64,000 bases of DNA from Acidobacteriota bacterium (GTDB lineage: Bacteria; Acidobacteriota; Vicinamibacteria; Vicinamibacterales; UBA2999): assembly GCA_030697165.1 (NCBI GenBank), contig JAUYQQ010000002.1, positions 186,001-250,000 on the forward strand. The letters are read 5' to 3'. Positions 60,177 through 64,000 of the stretch are shown here, piece by piece (the stretch's first letter is position 1; each line of letters begins with the position of its first letter). The position numbers were made by a program, and so were the translations under genes. Under the pieces are notes generated by a model. It saw only the letters and a program-made list of their open reading frames with translations, was not told where the DNA came from and searched no databases.

Positions 60177-62476
60177 CGGCGCCCCGAGCTCCCGCCCCTG
60201 GCTTCGGCCCGCTTGCCGGCCGCCGCCTGGCGCGCCGCATCCGCGTCACGACCCTGGCGCGAGTAGATATCGGCAAGTACGTAGTGACCCAGGGGGACCA
60301 TGGCGGGATCGGGCTTCGTCGCGAGTCCCCGGGTGGCCGCCTCCTCAGCGTCCTTCAGATTGCCGGCGTCCAGAAGCGCCTTGGCGAGGTACAGGAAGCC
60401 GGTGCCGAACTCAGGGTTCTTGTCGACTGCCGCGCGAAAATGCGTGAGGGCATCGGCGGGCCGCCCGCTGCGGGCGAGCAGCTTCGCCAGGTTGAAGTGG
60501 GGCTGGTACAGCTTGGGGCTGACCTTGATCTCGGCCTCGTAGGCGGACGCGGCGGCCTGCCACTCACCGCGTGCTTCGTGCACCAGGCCCAGGTCGTAGT
60601 GGGCCATGGATTGACCGGCGTTGATCTTGATTGCTTCGGCCAGCGCGGCCTGGGCGGCGTCGAGCTGTTTCAGCTCGATGCGCGCTTCGGCAATCTTGAC
60701 CAGGAAGACCGCGCGATCGCCGAGGTCGAGGCCTTTCTCCAGCAGCGCGGCCGCGCCCGCGAAGTCTCGCTCGCCCATCGACAAGGTCGCCAGTTGGTAG
60801 AGCGCTTTCGCGCCACGCGGGTTGAGGTCGAACACGCGCTCGAAACCGGCGCGGGCTTCGTCCAGTTTGCCGGCCTGCCGGTAGGCCAGCGCCAGGCTCC
60901 ACGCGGCGCCCTCGTGCTCCGGGTCGACGGCCAGCGCTTGCTGGTATGCCTTGATCGCGTCGGGAAGCCGGCCGGCCTTGGTGTGAAGGTTGCCGAGGAT
61001 CGTGTGCGCTTCAATGACCTCGGGGTCGGCCTCGAGCACGCTGCGAACCTTGGCCATGGCGTCGTCCAGCCTGCCCTCGACCGAGTCGCTTCCGGCCAGC
61101 TTCAACAGGTTGTAAAGCCGGATCATGTCTTTGGGATCGCCTCGCGGCCGCTCGGCCAGCGCCGCCCGGCTGACGCTGGTCGCCACGTAGCCAAGCGCGC
61201 GCAGGCGCTCTTCCACCGCGGGATCGATCGCGCGAGGCGTCTGCGTGGGCGCGGCGGTGGCCGTTCGCGCGGCCATGTCGCGCAGGGCGCGCTCGAGCGC
61301 GTCGGCCATCCGGGGATTGGCAGCCGACAGATCGTTGGTCTCGCCCGGATCGGCCTGCGTATCGTAGAGTTCCCGGCGGGGCGCGGCGATGAACTTGTAC
61401 TGGCCGTTGCGCACTGCGGTCAGCTCGCTCCAGCCGTAGTGCAAGCGCGGGTACCAGGTTTCGCTGAAGCCCAGCAGCTCCAGCGCTTCGCCCCGCGCCA
61501 GTGGCAGCAGGCTGACCCCCTGCACATCTGACGGCACCTCGGCGCCGACCAGATCCAGGATGGTCGGCATCACGTCGACGATGCGAACCTGGTCGGGCAC
61601 GGCGCGAACTGGCACACCCGGCCCGGCCACCATCAACGGAATGCGCACGGCCGCGTCGTACACGAAGAAGCCGTGCTGCTGCTCGCCGTGTTCGCCGAGC
61701 GATTCGCCGTGGTCGGCGACGACGACGACGATGGTGTCATCGAGTCGCCCGCTCGCCTTGAGCGCATCGAGGAGCCGGCCGATCTGCGCATCGGTGAATG
61801 CGATCTCGGCGTCGTAGGCGCCCTGCATGGTGGCGGGAAAGCGCGATCGATACGGCTCGGGGGGCGTGTACGGGCTGTGGGGATCGTACAAGTGCACCCA
61901 CGCCAGAAACGGACGGTCACTGTCTTCGGCGAGCCACGCCAGCGCGTGATCGACCACCTCGCTGCCTGGCCGCTGGGCGGCGTCGAGGCCGGCGGCCATC
62001 TCGTAATTCGACAGGTCGAACGCGTCAAAGTAGTGGTCGAACCCCTGCGCGATGCCCCACCGGCGGTCGAGCACGAAGGCGCCGACAAATCCCCCGGTGC
62101 GATAGCCGCCAGCTTGCAGCACCTCGGCGAGCGTAGTGATGGAGTCGTTCACATAGAAGCTGCCGTTGTCGCGCACGCCGTGAAACGTCGGGAAGGTGCC
62201 GGAGAGCAGCGAGGCGTGGGCCGGCAGCGTCAACGGCGCCACCGTGGCCGCCTGCTCGAACCGCAGGCCACGCGCGGCCAGGGCGTCGAGCACCGGAGTG
62301 GACGCGGCCTGGTAGCCGTAGCTGCCCAGCCGGTCGGCTCGCAGCGTATCGACGCTGATGAGCAGCACGGACGCCGGACCGCGGCTCGACGCGCCGCCGA
62401 ACCAGCCCTGTTGCCAGCCGAACCAGCCGGCAGCGAGACCGGCCAGGATGGCCAGCACTGCAAGGACCCTGCGCAT
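60173..62476 (-). CDS. Sulfatase-fold hydrolase with C-terminal TPRs, membrane-anchored
   Basis: A 767-residue paralogue of the next gene in the operon. An N-terminal helix (VLAVLAILAGLAAGWFGW) anchors or exports it. Sulfatase-fold motifs are SVDTLRADRLG (Asp43), APLTLPAHASLLSG with Thr83 in place of Cys/Ser, YDPHSPYTPPEPY and VVADHGESLGEHGE. C-terminal TPRs run from about residue 500 to the end (AHTILGNLHTKAGRLPDAIKAY and similar). A TACCAT box 6 nt upstream of ATG is the probable promoter of the operon. It is the first of three coupled genes that could act together on an envelope glycan or lipid; the substrate is not known. Confidence 0.85.
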   Translation of the reverse strand: MRRVLAVLAILAGLAAGWFGWQQGWFGGASSRGPASVLLISVDTLRADRLGSYGYQAASTPVLDALAARGLRFEQAATVAPLTLPAHASLLSGTFPTFHGVRDNGSFYVNDSITTLAEVLQAGGYRTGGFVGAFVLDRRWGIAQGFDHYFDAFDLSNYEMAAGLDAAQRPGSEVVDHALAWLAEDSDRPFLAWVHLYDPHSPYTPPEPYRSRFPATMQGAYDAEIAFTDAQIGRLLDALKASGRLDDTIVVVVADHGESLGEHGEQQHGFFVYDAAVRIPLMVAGPGVPVRAVPDQVRIVDVMPTILDLVGAEVPSDVQGVSLLPLARGEALELLGFSETWYPRLHYGWSELTAVRNGQYKFIAAPRRELYDTQADPGETNDLSAANPRMADALERALRDMAARTATAAPTQTPRAIDPAVEERLRALGYVATSVSRAALAERPRGDPKDMIRLYNLLKLAGSDSVEGRLDDAMAKVRSVLEADPEVIEAHTILGNLHTKAGRLPDAIKAYQQALAVDPEHEGAAWSLALAYRQAGKLDEARAGFERVFDLNPRGAKALYQLATLSMGERDFAGAAALLEKGLDLGDRAVFLVKIAEARIELKQLDAAQAALAEAIKINAGQSMAHYDLGLVHEARGEWQAAASAYEAEIKVSPKLYQPHFNLAKLLARSGRPADALTHFRAAVDKNPEFGTGFLYLAKALLDAGNLKDAEEAATRGLATKPDPAMVPLGHYVLADIYSRQGRDADAARQAAAGKRAEARGGSSGRR

Positions 62477-62482
62477 GCCGCT

Positions 62483-62488
62483 ATGGTA
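62483..62488 (-). promoter_or_regulatory. -10-like box TACCAT
   Basis: On the minus strand TACCAT is followed by six bases and ATG 62476, the same geometry as at 12210-12215 and 29734-29739. Confidence 0.4.
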
Positions 62489-62527
62489 TCAGCGGCGCTG
62501 CCGCGGCTGCCCGCCTCTCACTTCACG

Positions 62528-62547
62528 GCCAGCGCATGAGCGCTGGC
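62528..62547. terminator. Hairpin downstream of the cysNC-tauE operon
   Basis: A perfect 8-bp stem GCCAGCGC/GCGCTGGC with ATGA loop, 4 bp after the stop of the transporter gene. It is well placed as a terminator for the minus-strand operon, although without a strong U-tract. Confidence 0.5.
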
Positions 62548-62550
62548 GGG

Positions 62551-63345
62551 TCACATCGCCGCGCGAAGCATCGTCAGCCCAATCACGAGCAACACGGCGC
62601 CGAGAACCGCCCGCAAGACGGCGTGCGGCACCCGCGATGAGACCGCCGCGCCGACGAGCGCGGCCGGGATCGACCCCGCCAGCAGGTTGCCCAGCAGGGC
62701 CAGATCGATCCCGCCGAGCGCGAGGTGCCCGACGCCGGCACAAAGCGCCAGCGGAATGGCGTGGGCAATATCGCTGGCCACCAGGCGTGGCGGCGCCAGC
62801 CGTGGGTACAGGTGCACCAGCATGACCACACCCAGCGCGCCGGCGCCAATCGATGTGAGGGTCACCATGACGCCGAGGAGGGCGCCTGCCGCGACGGTCG
62901 CCGCCGCCGGCCATTCGATGGCGGCCGATGATGGCGCCGATGCGGAGAGCCGGGCGCCGGGCGCCCGCAACGGCTGGCCCACCAGCAGGCTGACGGCGGT
63001 CACTGACACCGCGATCGCAATCGCCGCCTTTACCAGCGCTACCGCGCCATCGTTGGCCTGCCAGTTGGCCAGCCACAGCAGCGTGAGCAGCGATGCCGGG
63101 AGGCTGCCCAGCCAGAGGTGCGTCACCACCGGCCAGTCGATCAATCGCTGTCGCACGTGAAGTCCGGACACGGCGAGCTTGGTGATCGCGGCAAACCAAA
63201 GATCGGTGCCGACCGCAACCAGGGGCGCCGTACCGAAACCCAGCAAGAGAATCGGCGTCATCAGCGCACCGCCGCCGACGCCGGTCATCCCGACCACCAA
63301 GCCGGTCAGGGCACCGGCCGCGACCTGCCACGCGTCGATGGTCAC
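62551..63345 (-). CDS. TauE/SafE-family anion exporter
   Basis: A 264-residue membrane protein with about 7-8 hydrophobic helices. GTG 63345 overlaps the TGA of cysNC (GTGA), so it is translationally coupled. The family hallmark near the N-terminus is [22 protein letters not shown], repeated in the second half as [20 protein letters not shown]. TauE/SafE proteins move sulfite, sulfoacetate, sulfate or other anions. Coupling to a sulfate-activating enzyme suggests transport of a sulfur oxyanion. The frame extends to 63846 as a shadow of cysNC and is not used. Confidence 0.88.
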   Translation of the reverse strand: MTIDAWQVAAGALTGLVVGMTGVGGGALMTPILLLGFGTAPLVAVGTDLWFAAITKLAVSGLHVRQRLIDWPVVTHLWLGSLPASLLTLLWLANWQANDGAVALVKAAIAIAVSVTAVSLLVGQPLRAPGARLSASAPSSAAIEWPAAATVAAGALLGVMVTLTSIGAGALGVVMLVHLYPRLAPPRLVASDIAHAIPLALCAGVGHLALGGIDLALLGNLLAGSIPAALVGAAVSSRVPHAVLRAVLGAVLLVIGLTMLRAAM

Positions 63346-64000
63346 GGCAGGCGCGCGAACACCTGTTCGGCGCACTCCTCGGGCGAGCGCCCGGTGGTGA
63401 CCAGGTGGATCTCCGGCGATTCCGGCGGTTGGTACGGGCTGTCGATGCCGGTGAAGTTTGGCAGCGCTCCGCTGCGCGCCTTCGCATACAGCCCCTTCGG
63501 ATCGCGCCGTTCGCATTCCTCGATCGGGGTGTCGACGAACACCTCCACGAACGCTCCGTCTGCGAACCGGTCTCGCGCCGCTCGCCGCTCGGCGCGGAAG
63601 GGAGAGATGAACGCGACCAGCACCATCAGCCCGGCATCCACCATCAGGCGGGCGACCTCGGCGACGCGCCGGATGTTCTCGGCCCGATCCGCCTCGGTGA
63701 ATCCCAGGTCGCGATTGAGTCCGTGCCGGATGTTGTCGCCGTCGAGCAGATAGGTGTGGCGGCCCGCCGCATGCAGGCGTTGCTCGAGGCGGTTGGCGAT
63801 CGACGACTTTCCGGAGCCCGAGAGGCCCGTGAACCACACGCAGCACGGTTGCTGCTGCTTCAAGGCCGCCCGCGCCGGCCCCGTGACCTCGAGCGCCTGC
63901 CAGTGCAGGTTCGCGGCGCGGCGCAGCGCGAACTCGATCATGCCGGCGCCCACGGTTTCGAAGGTGAGCAAGTCGATCAGGATGAAGGCGCCCAGCGTGC
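63342..64000 (-). CDS. cysNC: CysNC bifunctional ATP sulfurylase/APS kinase, C-terminal part
   Basis: The frame is open to the end of the window, so the gene starts outside it. The segment [20 protein letters not shown] is the CysN (ATP sulfurylase large subunit) C-terminus, followed by the typical linker [16 protein letters not shown]. The APS kinase domain then has the P-loop [49 protein letters not shown] and [19 protein letters not shown]. The product is PAPS, for sulfation or assimilation. It is coupled to a TauE/SafE transporter. A sulfotransferase elsewhere in the window (17562) would consume PAPS. Confidence 0.95.
   Translation of the reverse strand, partial: TLGAFILIDLLTFETVGAGMIEFALRRAANLHWQALEVTGPARAALKQQQPCCVWFTGLSGSGKSSIANRLEQRLHAAGRHTYLLDGDNIRHGLNRDLGFTEADRAENIRRVAEVARLMVDAGLMVLVAFISPFRAERRAARDRFADGAFVEVFVDTPIEECERRDPKGLYAKARSGALPNFTGIDSPYQPPESPEIHLVTTGRSPEECAEQVFARLP

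Noticed and set aside
57525-60266. Long plus-strand open frame (913 codons)
   Set aside because: It lies antisense to the TMTC-like and sulfatase-fold genes, has an Arg/Gly/His-rich composition without any domain, and is the usual antisense shadow in G+C-rich DNA.
1-64000. CRISPR arrays, insertion sequences with transposases, rRNA genes
   Set aside because: No regularly spaced direct repeats, no transposase frames and no rRNA-like stretches were seen on either strand.

Overview
The window is G+C-rich chromosomal DNA, best read as Acidobacteriota and probably class Vicinamibacteria. That placement is an inference from content: a VWFA-related Acidobacterial-type protein, two kinase/TolB-repeat receptors, an Oar-like TonB receptor, many secreted peptidases and amidohydrolases, and short G+C-rich palindromic repeats. 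No rRNA or complete tRNA is present to confirm it. The first gene (VPS10/BNR repeat protein) and the last (CysNC) run off the ends.

Layout. 1-5.1 kb: BNR-repeat protein, nucleoside deoxyribosyltransferase-like enzyme, small membrane protein, DinB-like protein, DUF3500 protein. 5.2-17.5 kb: two kinase/TolB receptors flank an M3 peptidase, a VWA protein, a DUF1028 protein and a cupin; a 3' tRNA fragment lies at 8.2 kb. 17.5-23.3 kb: sulfotransferase, then an operon of two alkaline-phosphatase-superfamily proteins, a small RHH-like protein and a membrane protein. 23.3-29.7 kb: two YtcJ-type amidohydrolases, a nitronate monooxygenase-like enzyme and a CocE/NonD hydrolase. 29.7-40.8 kb: a putative polyamine/GABA catabolic locus (GNAT-GabT fusion, amidohydrolase, aldehyde dehydrogenase, second class III aminotransferase with a serine hydrolase, spermidine-dehydrogenase-like flavoenzyme, APC permease).

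40.85-44.59 kb is the standout region: a decaying chromosomal integron. It holds an internally deleted integron integrase, three recognisable attC sites plus one half-site, and small cassette genes (conserved hypotheticals, small membrane proteins, a broken ParE-type toxin-antitoxin pair, a DUF4160/DUF2442 pair). A single deletion appears to have removed the 5' ends of both the antitoxin and DUF4160.

44.6-53.0 kb is a peptidase locus with two unusual secreted fusions: an M28 (glutamate carboxypeptidase II-like) peptidase fused to a class A beta-lactamase-like domain, and a CocE/S15 hydrolase fused to an M28 peptidase. A DmpA-type P1 peptidase lies between them. 53.2-62.5 kb: Oar-like outer-membrane receptor, then a three-gene minus-strand operon of two sulfatase-fold/TPR proteins with Thr where sulfatases carry Cys/Ser, and a TMTC-like membrane/TPR protein. 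62.5-64 kb: TauE/SafE transporter translationally coupled to CysNC, i.e. sulfate activation; its product PAPS is what the sulfotransferase at 17.6 kb would need.

Two features recur. Short palindromic repeats sit between genes and also in frame inside at least three proteins. Many genes without a Shine-Dalgarno sequence have a TANNNT box only 6-10 nt upstream of the start codon, which suggests leaderless transcription.
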